In this document: positions 1 to 8,932 of the stretch, one piece after another
Numbering within the stretch: position 1 is the first letter of the stretch
Layout of the letters: each line of letters starts with the position of its first letter
Assembly: GCA_003252395.1 (NCBI GenBank)
Contig: QKEL01000011.1
Span: forward strand, 62,001-126,000
DNA from: Spirochaetales bacterium
GTDB lineage: Bacteria; Spirochaetota; Spirochaetia; Treponematales; Treponemataceae
Length of the DNA: 64,000 nt
Reading direction: 5' to 3'
Position numbers and translations under genes: made by a program
The notes under the pieces: generated by a model
The model's database searches: none
Seen by the model: only the letters and a program-made list of their open reading frames with translations
Told to the model about the DNA's origin: nothing

Positions 1-902
1 AAACCGGAGGTCTCGGGCGCGGGCTCGGGGCATTGCTCGACGAATCCGAACAGACCGAAAAGGACCGGACCCCAGACAACGCGCCGCGGGGAGCGGGCAC
101 GGAACTATTCATTAACCCCTCGCTTCTCAAGCCCAATCCCCACCAGCCCCGCCGCGAATTCGACGAGGAAGCCCTTCGCGAACTCGCGGACTCGATCCGG
201 GAACACGGGATAATACAGCCCATTATCGTGGAAGAGGCGGGAGACGGGTCCTATTTCATCATCGCGGGAGAGCGACGGACCAGGGCAGCCAGGCTCGCGG
301 GACTTTCTGCCGTTCCGGTGATCGTGAAGAAATTCTCCGACGAGCGAAAGCTCGAGGTCGCCCTTATCGAAAACATCCAGCGGGAAAACCTGAACCCCGT
401 GGAAGAGGCGCAGGCGTACCATAAGCTCATGACGCTCGGCAACCTCAACCAGGAAGAGGCGGCGACGCGGGTGGGAAAAAGCAGGTCAGCCGTCGCGAAC
501 GCGCTTCGCCTGCTCAAGCTTCCCGAGGACATGCAATCGTCGCTCGCCTCGGGCCAAATAACCAGCGGACACGCCCGGGCCATCCTTTCCGTGCTCAACC
601 CCGCGGACCAGCGCATTCTCTTCGGCAGGATAGTCGGCAACGGGCTTTCCGTGCGCGATACGGAACGAATGGCCGCCGAACTGAACGGCGGCAGCAGGGC
701 CGGGGCGACCCCCGCCGAAACGCCCAAGAAGAAAGAGGCCGACGCCGGGAAGGACATGGAATTGCGCGCCCTGGAACAGCGCTTCATAGACGTATTGGGC
801 ACCAAGGTAGCCGTAAAGGGCAACCTGAGCCGCGGCTCAATCGAGATTTCCTTCTTTTCCCGTGACGATCTGGACCGGATTTACGGCCTGATTAACCGCT
901 AA
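1..902 (+). CDS. parB: Chromosome partitioning protein ParB (5' end outside window)
   Basis: ParB binds centromere-like parS sites, spreads as a CTP-dependent clamp and works with ParA in chromosome segregation. The reading frame is open to the window edge (first full codon at 3) and the first residues read GGLGRGLGALL, the usual ParB N-terminal motif for ParA contact, so the gene starts a few codons upstream and the TTG at 33 is internal. Visible are the ParB/Srx domain with the GERRTRAARLAGL CTP-binding motif, a NPVEEA segment, the helix-turn-helix region (QEEAATRVGKSRSAVANALRLL) and a C-terminal dimerisation region. parA would be expected immediately upstream. The TAA stop overlaps the stop of the convergent ppk. 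Confidence 0.95.
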   Translation, partial: TGGLGRGLGALLDESEQTEKDRTPDNAPRGAGTELFINPSLLKPNPHQPRREFDEEALRELADSIREHGIIQPIIVEEAGDGSYFIIAGERRTRAARLAGLSAVPVIVKKFSDERKLEVALIENIQRENLNPVEEAQAYHKLMTLGNLNQEEAATRVGKSRSAVANALRLLKLPEDMQSSLASGQITSGHARAILSVLNPADQRILFGRIVGNGLSVRDTERMAAELNGGSRAGATPAETPKKKEADAGKDMELRALEQRFIDVLGTKVAVKGNLSRGSIEISFFSRDDLDRIYGLINR

Positions 903-3073
903 TTCCTGCGAACGCTGAACTCTCGCTGGGGTTCCTTCTCGAAGATCTCGGTGCGTTTCCGCTCGGCCTCGTACAGCACTTCCTGAATGCGCACCGCGGG
1001 CTCTCCCTCGACCCGGCGCCGGCGGGTCCAGCTTCCGTCGCTCTGCAGGTAGTGGGCCTTCACGTTGTCGGCGAAATACAGCTGCAGTACGTCGCGGACC
1101 GTCTTTCGGATGGACTCCTGCAGGACCGGGAACATGAGCTCCACCCGGCGGTCAAGGTTTCTGGACATCCAATCGGCGCTCGAAAGCCATACCTCGTTCG
1201 CCCCCGAATTCTCGAAGCAGAAAATGCGGGTATGTTCCAGATACCGGTCTATGATACTGACCACCGTGACGTTTTCGCTTAATCCCGCGACGCCGGGCAC
1301 GAGCATGCACACCCCCCGCACGTTAAGGAGCACCTTCACCCCCGCCCCGCTCGCGCGGTAGAGCGCCTCGATTATTTCCGGGTCGGCGAGGCTATTGAGC
1401 TTCGCCATGATGCGCCCGGGATTTTCGGGGGAGGATCGCTCGATTTCCCGTTCGATCAGGGAAAGGAGCTTCGGCTTGAGGTCGATGGGGGCCATGACCA
1501 GCCGTTTAGTGTTCATGATCGCCGAATAGCCGGAGATCATGTTGAAAAAAACCGTGGCGTCGTTGGCGATTTCCTCGTTCGCGGTAAAGAGCGACATATC
1601 CACGTAGAACCGGGCGGTTTTATCGTTGTAGTTCCCGGTGGAAAGGTGGACGTAGCGCCTGATTCCCTCCGTCTCGCGGCGCACCGCGAGGAGAATCTTG
1701 GCGTGGACCTTGAGCCGCGCGATTCCGTACACCACGATAATCCCTGCCTGCTCGAGCCGCTGCACCCACACGATGTTCCGCTCCTCGTCGAAACGGGCCT
1801 TGAGCTCCACGAATACCGTTACGTGCTTGCCGAGCCGCGCGGCGCGCTCGAGGGCGCGGATTATCGGCGAGTCGCCGCTGGTGCGGTAGAGCGTCATCTT
1901 GATGGCGAGCACCGCCGGGTCGTCCGCGGCGTCGTTCACGAAGCGCAGGACGGGCTCGTAGGACTGATACGGGACGTGCAGAAGCACGTCGGAGCGCTTC
2001 AGCTCGTCCCAAAACGGGCGGTCCTGGGGAAGCTCCACCGGCCAGAACGCGCGCCAATGCGGGTTCCTGAGTCGGTCGTAGCCTTCGACGTTGGCGAGCT
2101 CCACCAGCGTGGGCAGGTCGATCGGGCCGGGAACGTGATACACGTCGTCGTCGTCGAGCCCCATGCTCCGCTTCAGGGAATCCAGGATCACGGGGCTTTC
2201 GCCGGTGCACAGCAGGCGAACGGGCACGGAAGAAAGCCGCGATGCGAGCACTTCCTGTATGGCCGCGATAAAATCGTCGTCCCGCTCCTCGTCCACCGCC
2301 CGATCCGCGTCGCGGGCAACCTTAAACAGCAGGCTTTCCTCGATACTGAAACCGGGAAAGAGGCGTTGGCCGAAACTGCGCACCACGTCGTCCAGCAGGG
2401 TAAAGCAGCGGCTCTCCCCCTCGTCCGGAAGCCAGACCACCCGGGTAATGCTCGCGGGTATTTGCACGATGGCCAGGGGAGGATGCCCCTCCGCCGTTTC
2501 CAGGCTGTCGGGCACGGGAAGAACCCCCGCGGTTTCGAGAAAGTTCGCCAGGGGGCCGTCGGGCATGGAGATCGTGCTGCGAAGCAGGAACGCGGCATGC
2601 AGCCTGAGGTTTCCTATACTGGGGAATTCCTCGTTGGCGTTGGTGCGCAGGGGGGTCAACAGGGGAAACACCTCGCCCATGAAAAAGGAATCCAGGAAAC
2701 GCAGTTGCGCCGGGGTGTATTTCGAGGGGGGCACGTAAACGAGCCCTTCCCGTTCGAGGCCGGGAAGTATTTCTTCCCGAAGGCACCGGAATTGGGTATT
2801 CACGAGTTCGTGAACGCGGGCGGACAGCCGGGAAAGCCGCTCCCGGACGGGGACCCCCGCGGTATCGCAGGATTCGGGGGAACGGAGGCACTCCTCCTTG
2901 AGGGAGGCGACCCGCACCATGAAGAATTCGTCGAAATTGGAAGAGACTATCGTAAGGAAGCGCAACCGTTCCAAGAGGGGCACGTCGTCGCGGAGCGCCT
3001 CGTCGAGAACGCGGGCGTTGAACTCGATCCATGAAAGCTCGCGGTTAAAGAGCCTGATTTTTTCTTCCGGCAT
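899..3073 (-). CDS. ppk1: Polyphosphate kinase 1
   Basis: Reversibly polymerises the gamma-phosphate of ATP into polyphosphate through a phosphohistidine. About 724 residues, normal for the family. It opens with the N-terminal domain motif FNRELSWIEFN and carries the two PLD-like catalytic histidine motifs, RLKVHAKILL and LEHTRIFCF, plus STGNYNDKTARFY. I place the start at ATG 3073, because GAGGTGG lies 6-8 nt upstream; a TTG at 3088 is in frame but has no ribosome-binding site. It lies 11 nt downstream of the exopolyphosphatase gene, so synthesis and breakdown of polyphosphate are probably co-transcribed. The stop overlaps parB's stop tail to tail. Confidence 0.95.
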   Translation of the reverse strand: MPEEKIRLFNRELSWIEFNARVLDEALRDDVPLLERLRFLTIVSSNFDEFFMVRVASLKEECLRSPESCDTAGVPVRERLSRLSARVHELVNTQFRCLREEILPGLEREGLVYVPPSKYTPAQLRFLDSFFMGEVFPLLTPLRTNANEEFPSIGNLRLHAAFLLRSTISMPDGPLANFLETAGVLPVPDSLETAEGHPPLAIVQIPASITRVVWLPDEGESRCFTLLDDVVRSFGQRLFPGFSIEESLLFKVARDADRAVDEERDDDFIAAIQEVLASRLSSVPVRLLCTGESPVILDSLKRSMGLDDDDVYHVPGPIDLPTLVELANVEGYDRLRNPHWRAFWPVELPQDRPFWDELKRSDVLLHVPYQSYEPVLRFVNDAADDPAVLAIKMTLYRTSGDSPIIRALERAARLGKHVTVFVELKARFDEERNIVWVQRLEQAGIIVVYGIARLKVHAKILLAVRRETEGIRRYVHLSTGNYNDKTARFYVDMSLFTANEEIANDATVFFNMISGYSAIMNTKRLVMAPIDLKPKLLSLIEREIERSSPENPGRIMAKLNSLADPEIIEALYRASGAGVKVLLNVRGVCMLVPGVAGLSENVTVVSIIDRYLEHTRIFCFENSGANEVWLSSADWMSRNLDRRVELMFPVLQESIRKTVRDVLQLYFADNVKAHYLQSDGSWTRRRRVEGEPAVRIQEVLYEAERKRTEIFEKEPQREFSVRRN

Positions 3074-3084
3074 TGTGAGCCACC

Positions 3085-4665
3085 TCAAACCATGATGAGC
3101 CGATACCCGAACAAATCCTCGAACAGATCGGCCTTCTCCTCGAGCGCGAGCCGCTCGAGGGTAACGTCATGGGTACCCTTCGCCCGAAGGTAAAAGGTAT
3201 CCTTGGTCAATTCAAGATCGAAATCCTGTATAAGCTGCGAATGGCCGCGGTCAAGGGCGTCGGCCACGCGGAGGAGCGACGAAAGCTTCAATACCATGGT
3301 CCGATCCGCCCGGGGAAGCGCCGCGTACGCGGGATGGGAGGGATTCGGAAGCTCAGCGCGGTGGTAGCGTACCACGTTCGCCAGGATACTCATGTCTTCC
3401 TTATTCATTCCGAATATGTCCGAATGGGTCACGATGTATTGGCTGTGGATATGGTGGTCGGCGGAGCGGATGAAGGCGCCCACGTCGTGCAAGAGGGCCG
3501 CCACCTCCAGGATGAGCCGCGCGTGCCGGTCAAGGCCGAGCTCGTCCTCAAGGCAGTCGAAGAGCTTCAGGGCGACCCGCGTGACGTAGCGCGCGTGATC
3601 CTCGTCAAAGTGGAACTTTTTGCCCAAGCTCATGGCCGAGGCGACAACCTGATTGTAGAAATCCTCGCGAACCAGGCGTTCGGGCCCCGCGAGCCGGGAG
3701 ATAACGACGCCCTCGCGAATGGAGAGGGTCGGCACGATCACCGTTTCGGCGGTGGTAATTTCGAGGAAGAACTGATAGGCCAGCAGTCCCGGCCCCAAGG
3801 CCTCGGCTTCCCCGTAGCTGATGCGGTAATGCCCCACGAGCTCGTCCACGGAAGCCTCGCCGATACGGCCGACGAAGGCGATAAACTCGTCGCGGCCTAT
3901 CTCGGCGTAAAAATCGGAGACCCTCGTCCCGATGGTGCGCGCGACCAGACGCGCGTCGTTCCCGATGGCGATAAGCTGATTTATGTGGTCGAGCCGAAGC
4001 TCGTTATTGAGGTGCTCGGCGGTGGTCCTGATGTAATCGGCCAGGAAGCGGCGCATATCCTTGAGCGAACCGCGCATGGCCTTTACCTGTTCCTCGATTA
4101 TGACGGTCCCCAAGCGGAAACTGTGCGCGGCGACCATTCGCCCCTTTTGCAGAAGCATGATTTCGGTGGAGCCGCCGCCCACGTCCAGGATGATGGAATT
4201 GGCCTTCGATATCTTCGCGGGTGCGTCGCTTAGGGCGTAGTTCACCGCCAGGTACATCAGGCGGTTTTCCTCGATCCCGTCGGCGACCCGCACCCTGAAG
4301 CCGGTCTTGACCGCGACCCGGTCGAGGATCGCGTCGCGGTTTTTCGCCTCGCGGATGGCGCTCGTGGCGATTACCGTCACGTTGTCGGGATCGATTTTCC
4401 AGCTTTCCAGTATCTCCCGATAGCGGTTCAGGATGCCGAGGCACAGCAAAAGGGATTCCCGCGAAATGACGCCGTTGACGAATACGTCGCGACCCAGCGC
4501 GAGGGAACGCTCCGCCCGGTCGATCACGGTCCAGGCGCCGCGATTGGCGCGCTTTCCGCGGGCAGACGCCGCGGGCTTCGCGGATATCTCGGCTACCAGG
4601 AGCCGTATACCCGTAGCGCCGATCTCGATGACCGCCTCGAGCCGCGATTGCACGCCCTTCGCCAT
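3085..4665 (-). CDS. ppx: Exopolyphosphatase/pppGpp phosphatase (Ppx/GppA) with C-terminal HD domain
   Basis: Hydrolyses terminal phosphate from polyphosphate and possibly pppGpp. The N-terminal two-thirds is an actin-fold ASKHA phosphatase: EIGATGIRLLVAEI near residue 12 is the first phosphate loop (usually D-x-G-S-N-S, here divergent) and DVGGGSTEIMLL is the second. The last third is an HD-type helical domain with LLHDVGAF and nearby histidines (HHIHSQYI), as in long Ppx proteins. At 526 residues it matches the long GppA/Ppx form. ATG 4665 begins 4 nt after the stop of the glycosidase gene and has only a weak ribosome-binding site, so translation is probably coupled. Assignment as Ppx rather than GppA rests on the ppk neighbour. 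Confidence 0.9.
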   Translation of the reverse strand: MAKGVQSRLEAVIEIGATGIRLLVAEISAKPAASARGKRANRGAWTVIDRAERSLALGRDVFVNGVISRESLLLCLGILNRYREILESWKIDPDNVTVIATSAIREAKNRDAILDRVAVKTGFRVRVADGIEENRLMYLAVNYALSDAPAKISKANSIILDVGGGSTEIMLLQKGRMVAAHSFRLGTVIIEEQVKAMRGSLKDMRRFLADYIRTTAEHLNNELRLDHINQLIAIGNDARLVARTIGTRVSDFYAEIGRDEFIAFVGRIGEASVDELVGHYRISYGEAEALGPGLLAYQFFLEITTAETVIVPTLSIREGVVISRLAGPERLVREDFYNQVVASAMSLGKKFHFDEDHARYVTRVALKLFDCLEDELGLDRHARLILEVAALLHDVGAFIRSADHHIHSQYIVTHSDIFGMNKEDMSILANVVRYHRAELPNPSHPAYAALPRADRTMVLKLSSLLRVADALDRGHSQLIQDFDLELTKDTFYLRAKGTHDVTLERLALEEKADLFEDLFGYRLIMV

Positions 4666-4669
4666 GGTA

Positions 4670-6100
4670 TTACAGCTTGTCGATCAACATCGAGCACTTT
4701 CCCGAGGGGATCGGGAGCGTTTTCTTTTTTTGTCCAAGTATGTTGATCGTGAAATAGTAAAGCTTTTCGCTTTCCATATGGATTTCCCAACCGCGCTGGC
4801 TCTTGTTGGAAAGGATCGTAATAAGGTTCCGTTTCAGGCTTAGGTTCTCTATGCCCATCACCTCGAGATTCGGGATAATCCAGTCCACGGTCTTCCTGGG
4901 CAGGCTGATGGAAAGGCCGATGATGTTCTCGATCATTAAGGCGATGGTGGAAAGGCCGGTGTAGGGCAGATACTGCTTACGGGGAAAGCCTTCCTTCTCG
5001 GGCCATTGGGCGGGGCCCTCTTTCTGGGGCATATACGCTTCCCAAAGATGGCCCTTATTGTGTTCCCCGTTGGGAGACAGGGCGTCGAGCACGTAATACA
5101 GATGCCGAATGGTGCATTCCCGGGCGAGGTCCCATCGATTGTACTTTTCGAGCCCCTTAACCACCATAAAGGTAAAGGGCGCGAACACGCTGCCCCGGTA
5201 TCCCATGCCGCGCTCGTCAAAGTCGGGATCGTCGGCGGAAAGGGAGGGAAAGGGATGGTCCACACCGAAGGTTTTCGGGTTTTGCAGGTGGGCGATTAGC
5301 CGGTCGGCCTTGTCCTCGTTGGGAATTTCAGCGAGAAGGGGCCAAAAGCCGGCGATGGTTTTTTGGGGCAAACGTTTCTCGTCGGCGTCGATATCGTGAT
5401 AAAACCCGGTATCGTTGTCCCACATATGGGAATTGATGCGGGTTTTCAGGGAAAAGTACATGCGCTTGTACTGGAAGCTCAGGTCCTTGTCGTTCAGGAT
5501 ATCCCCGAGGGCGGACATATAGAGGGCGTTAATCGCCAGGGCGGTATTGAAATCGACGAGATAGGCCGCCTTGTCGCGGGGAGAATTGCTCATGGTAGTC
5601 GCGGTGAGCGGAACCTGGTATAGCCCGTTTTCCCGCTTGAAGGTCGCGTCGATCCAGCTCATGTAGCGCTGGAGGACGGGCATAATGTCCTTTATGCGCT
5701 TTTTGTTCGCCGATTTATGGAACAGGTTGAACTCCGCCCAGGCAAAGAGCGGCATGCCGATACCCTCGGGGTTGTCCTTGGAGAGAATGGGATCGCCCGA
5801 GAGGAGATCGTATTTCCAGCGGATTGCCCCTGATTCTTCCTGATGCTCGTAAAAAAAGTCGAGACTCTGGTTCGCGTGATAGTTACGGTTCGAGTACACG
5901 AAGAAAAAGGACGAGAATATGGTTTCAAACTGGTCAAGCACCGAAATATCCCCGTCAGGGTAGATAAAATACCCTTCGGGAGAAAGACCTTTCACGTCGG
6001 GGGTAACCCAATTGTCCTGGATCCACGCCCAACTGCGATCGTATATATCGACGAAATCTTGATCGTAGAAGTGAACTTTTGGAAAATCGCGCTTATTCAC
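4670..6100 (-). CDS. Trehalase/GH63-like (alpha/alpha)6-barrel glycosidase
   Basis: Protein of 476 residues with the pattern of MGH1-type glycosidases (GH37 trehalase, GH63 glucosidase, amylo-alpha-1,6-glucosidase): repeated aromatic-rich helices, an E-x2-G-x-I-R-W-K-Y segment, GIGMPLFAWAEF, a W-D-N-D-T-G-F-Y-H-D segment typical of the barrel, and GYRGSVFAPFTF. No signal peptide, so it acts in the cytoplasm, perhaps on storage glucans or trehalose; the exact substrate cannot be read. The start is GTG 6100: GAGGAG lies 5-6 nt upstream and comes from the edge of the adjacent tandem repeat. An alternative GTG at 6121 would lie inside the repeat and lacks a ribosome-binding site. It heads the ppx-ppk run. 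Confidence 0.65.
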   Translation of the reverse strand: MNKRDFPKVHFYDQDFVDIYDRSWAWIQDNWVTPDVKGLSPEGYFIYPDGDISVLDQFETIFSSFFFVYSNRNYHANQSLDFFYEHQEESGAIRWKYDLLSGDPILSKDNPEGIGMPLFAWAEFNLFHKSANKKRIKDIMPVLQRYMSWIDATFKRENGLYQVPLTATTMSNSPRDKAAYLVDFNTALAINALYMSALGDILNDKDLSFQYKRMYFSLKTRINSHMWDNDTGFYHDIDADEKRLPQKTIAGFWPLLAEIPNEDKADRLIAHLQNPKTFGVDHPFPSLSADDPDFDERGMGYRGSVFAPFTFMVVKGLEKYNRWDLARECTIRHLYYVLDALSPNGEHNKGHLWEAYMPQKEGPAQWPEKEGFPRKQYLPYTGLSTIALMIENIIGLSISLPRKTVDWIIPNLEVMGIENLSLKRNLITILSNKSQRGWEIHMESEKLYYFTINILGQKKKTLPIPSGKCSMLIDKL

Positions 6101-6107
6101 ATATGCT

Positions 6108-6295
6108 CCTCGAAACTGCACCGGCTCCTCAGTGAGCCGGTTTGTTGGACAATACCTCGAAACTGCACCGGCTCCTCAGTGAGCCGGTTTGTTGGACAAT
6201 ACCTCGAAACTGCACCGGCTCTTCAGTGAGCCGGTTTGTTGGACAATACCTCGAAACTGCACCGGCTCTTCAGTGAGCCGGTTTGTTGGACAATA
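6108..6295 (-). repeat. Four tandem 47-bp repeats, each with an 8-bp hairpin
   Basis: Four consecutive copies at 6108-6154, 6155-6201, 6202-6248 and 6249-6295; copies differ only at one loop base (C in copies 1-2, T in 3-4). Each holds the inverted repeat ACCGGCTC-6 nt-GAGCCGGT. Read on the minus strand each unit ends in GCAGTTTCGAGG, and the copy nearest the glycosidase gene continues as CGAGGAGC, which forms that gene's ribosome-binding site. The near identity implies recent expansion by slippage. The conserved core without the hairpin reappears upstream of the TraB-family gene at 13417. Confidence 0.95.
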
Positions 6296-6535
6296 CCGAA
6301 TAAAGACAAGGAACCCGTAACGGGTCTGTTTTACGAGCGTTACCCAAAAAAAGGAACCGCCGGCACAGCAAGCAGCCCATTGAACAATACCTCGAAACTC
6401 ATCGAGAACGTGTGGTTTTTTAGTCGCTCAGACAACCCTTTTTGTCTTTTTTCGTTGGCTGCGTCAATTTTTAAGTATACCATATTCGACATTAAAATTA
6501 TATACTTAGACAGTAAATTTCGAGATGTGGAGGGG
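6296..6535. other. AT-rich non-coding spacer with repeat remnant and inverted repeat
   Basis: No convincing gene. It is visibly richer in A and T than the flanking genes. At 6384-6399 it carries ACAATACCTCGAAACT, identical to the junction between units of the neighbouring 47-bp array and in the same orientation, so it looks like an eroded outlier copy. TAAGTATA (6472-6479) and TATACTTA (6501-6508) form an 8-bp inverted repeat with a 21-nt loop, a possible operator for the downstream fusion gene. TATAC-type -10 elements are present but no confident -35 pairing. Confidence 0.6.
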
Positions 6536-8932
6536 ATGATGTATCAATCCCACGTTTTTTTGGAGGTTCGAATACTGCTTTCCTCGAAAGAGAAGGCGTT
6601 TTGTTCGTGTTTTATCGGAAATCACGCGGGCAATTGCCCGGTTTGCCGACGGGAAACGAACGCGAATCCCGTCGTGAACCCAAAAGCCGCCCGTTTGGCC
6701 TATACGCTGGCCCACGCCCTGGACTGCACCCTGGCGGAACGCGCGCCATACGATTTGCCCAAGGGGAGTCCGTCGCTGCCCGAGAAATACAGCCTTTCGG
6801 GCGCTTCCGTGAAAATCGGGACCGAAGGCTTCATGGATATTGAATTCCACCGCCGAAAGAAACGGATCAGGATTCAGGAAGTCCGTATCGAAGAATACGC
6901 CGGAAGGCTCACCCACCACAACGGCGAGACCCAAATGGATTATTCCCAAATCGGGGCGCCGAATATCCGGCTTCGCACCATGAGCGACATAGAGCTAGGC
7001 GAGGAGGCCGAAATTTTCCTCGACGAGCTCGCGCGCCGCATCCAATACATGGGAATCCTCAAGGGCGCGACCATCGATACGGCCATCCGGTGCAACGCCT
7101 ACGTGTCCCTCGCCCGATACCCCGCCTCGCCCACCTATTTCGTGAAGCTCAGAAACCTCAATTCCTTCAACTTCGTGCGCAAGGCCATAAACGCGGAGCT
7201 GCACCGACAGGAGGATATCCTGATCGCCGGCAACGAGGTGACCTCGGAGAGCCGGCTTTGGAACGAGCGCCAGGAACGAACCGAGTTTTACCAGAGCAGG
7301 GAGTCGGTATCGGCCCTCGAAACGAGCCCCCTCGGCATATCGGGAGACTTTAAATGCCCGCCGGCGATCCTCGCGGAACTTCGCGCCTCGGCGGTGGAGC
7401 ATCCTTCCGAGCGGCAGAATCGGCTGATCGACACCTGGGGGATCGCGCGTTCCCGCGCCGAGTTTATCTGCGACGAAAAATCCCGCGCGGACTTTTTCGA
7501 GGACACCATCAACGCCGGGGCCGACCCCATGGAAACGGCCCATTGGCTCATGTCGGAGGTGACCGCCTACCTGAGAAAATCGGGGCAATCGATCCAGGAA
7601 TCCCCCCTTTCCCCGCGCCGTTTCGCGGCCATTCTCGCTCTTTTCAAGGACCGCACGATAAACAGTACCATCGCGAAGCAGCTGATCCACGCGGTGGCGG
7701 AGACGGACCGAGACCCCGCGGACCTGATGAAGGAACGCGAGTGGGCGCAGATAGGCGACGAAAAACAACTGCGGAGCGTCGTTTCCCAGACGATCGCGGA
7801 GAGTCCACACGAAACGGCCCGGTTGCGGGACGGCGACATGGCTCCCCTCGAGTTCCTGACCGGCGTGGTCATGAAAAAGACGCGCGGCCTGGCGGATCCC
7901 CAAATGGTCAAAACCCTCTTGAAAGACGAGCTCAAGATAAGCATCGTTCGGGTGTTGGCCATGGGCGGCACCATATCGGGCAATATCGTGGACGGCGAGA
8001 TTTCCGCGGGAGACGAAAAGGTCCTCAAGACGATGATTTCGCCGGAATTCGCCTCCAGCGCCATCACGATCACCAGTATCCCCACGGAACGGCTCTTAAG
8101 CGAAGAGATTCAGCCCGCGGACTGGGCCGCCTTGGTTAGCGCCGTGGCGGAAGCAATGGCGGCGGGAACGGTTAACGGGATCGTGATAACCCACGGCACG
8201 GACACACTGGCCTATACGGCGCCGCTTTTATACTGGCTTTTCGGCGACGCGCCGGTGCCCATCGTGCTTACCGCCTCCAATTCCCCGCCCGGCAACGACC
8301 CGGCCAACGGACAAGACGAGGCGCGGGGCAACTTGAACCGGGCGATCGCGCTCGCGACGGAGAAGGAACGGGGCGTCTACGTGGTTTTCGGGGACCGGGT
8401 CCTCTCCCCGCTTAACCTGAAATTCAACCGGCCCTCCGGCTCGGGTTTCACCAACTGGAATATGGGAGAGCCGGCGTTCACCGGTTCCGGGCTCATGTCC
8501 GAGTACGCGGACGCGGACCGCTACGTGATGAGACAGCTCCTTTCCGACGCCGCGGACCGCATGTTCCTCGCCCGCGCCTTTCCGGGCATGAGGGCGGACC
8601 GGCTCCTGGCGCTTACCGACGCCGGGGTTTCCTGCTTCTTCTTGGAATTATACGAGAAGGGCACCGGCAGCATGAAAGAAACGCCGTATTCCCTCAAGTC
8701 GCTGTTGATCCAGGGAAGAAAGCGCAACTGCCGGTTCTACTGCACGTCGCAGCAGGAGAGCGTCGTGGATTTTTCGGGCTATTCGACTGCCCGGCGTATG
8801 TGGCGGGAGGGGGCGGTTCCGATGGGGTCGCTTACGACGGAATCGGCCATCGCGCTCTATTTTGCCGCGAGCCTCGTGTGCGATACCCAGGAAGAGCTTG
8901 ACCAAATGATGGAATCCGCCGGCCAGATATAG
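6536..8932 (+). CDS. Fusion of GatB/GatE-like tRNA amidotransferase subunit and type I L-asparaginase
   Basis: A 798-residue two-part protein. Residues 1 to about 465 resemble GatB, the tRNA-binding kinase subunit of Glu/Asp-tRNA amidotransferase: the Zn cysteines FCSC and CPVC (about 22-37), RLTHHNGETQMDYSQIGAP, TAIRCNAYVS, KLRNLNSFNFVRKAI and a YqeY-like helical tail. Residues about 467-798 are a complete asparaginase domain with AMGGTISG (nucleophile Thr), THGTDT (about 552) and a candidate catalytic Lys in NLKFNRPSG (about 627). Archaea use separate GatE and GatD proteins in this combination. The GatB motif GLEVH reads FLEVR, so a metal-binding histidine is replaced. Start ATG 6536 or 6539, preceded by GGAGGGG. 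The frame is open back to 6236 through the repeats, but that extension has no homology. Function is inferred; it could be a paralogue with a different substrate. Confidence 0.85.
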   Translation: MMYQSHVFLEVRILLSSKEKAFCSCFIGNHAGNCPVCRRETNANPVVNPKAARLAYTLAHALDCTLAERAPYDLPKGSPSLPEKYSLSGASVKIGTEGFMDIEFHRRKKRIRIQEVRIEEYAGRLTHHNGETQMDYSQIGAPNIRLRTMSDIELGEEAEIFLDELARRIQYMGILKGATIDTAIRCNAYVSLARYPASPTYFVKLRNLNSFNFVRKAINAELHRQEDILIAGNEVTSESRLWNERQERTEFYQSRESVSALETSPLGISGDFKCPPAILAELRASAVEHPSERQNRLIDTWGIARSRAEFICDEKSRADFFEDTINAGADPMETAHWLMSEVTAYLRKSGQSIQESPLSPRRFAAILALFKDRTINSTIAKQLIHAVAETDRDPADLMKEREWAQIGDEKQLRSVVSQTIAESPHETARLRDGDMAPLEFLTGVVMKKTRGLADPQMVKTLLKDELKISIVRVLAMGGTISGNIVDGEISAGDEKVLKTMISPEFASSAITITSIPTERLLSEEIQPADWAALVSAVAEAMAAGTVNGIVITHGTDTLAYTAPLLYWLFGDAPVPIVLTASNSPPGNDPANGQDEARGNLNRAIALATEKERGVYVVFGDRVLSPLNLKFNRPSGSGFTNWNMGEPAFTGSGLMSEYADADRYVMRQLLSDAADRMFLARAFPGMRADRLLALTDAGVSCFFLELYEKGTGSMKETPYSLKSLLIQGRKRNCRFYCTSQQESVVDFSGYSTARRMWREGAVPMGSLTTESAIALYFAASLVCDTQEELDQMMESAGQI

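Noticed and set aside
1646-3034. 462-codon frame antisense to ppk
   Set aside because: Shadow of a well supported gene; no ribosome-binding site or domain.
6108-6295. CRISPR array
   Set aside because: Units are head-to-tail with no variable spacers.
6236-6535. N-terminal extension of the fusion gene through the repeat array
   Set aside because: The frame is open, but it translates repeat sequence and AT-rich spacer with no homology; GGAGGGG before ATG 6536/6539 and the GatB-like start fit the shorter gene.
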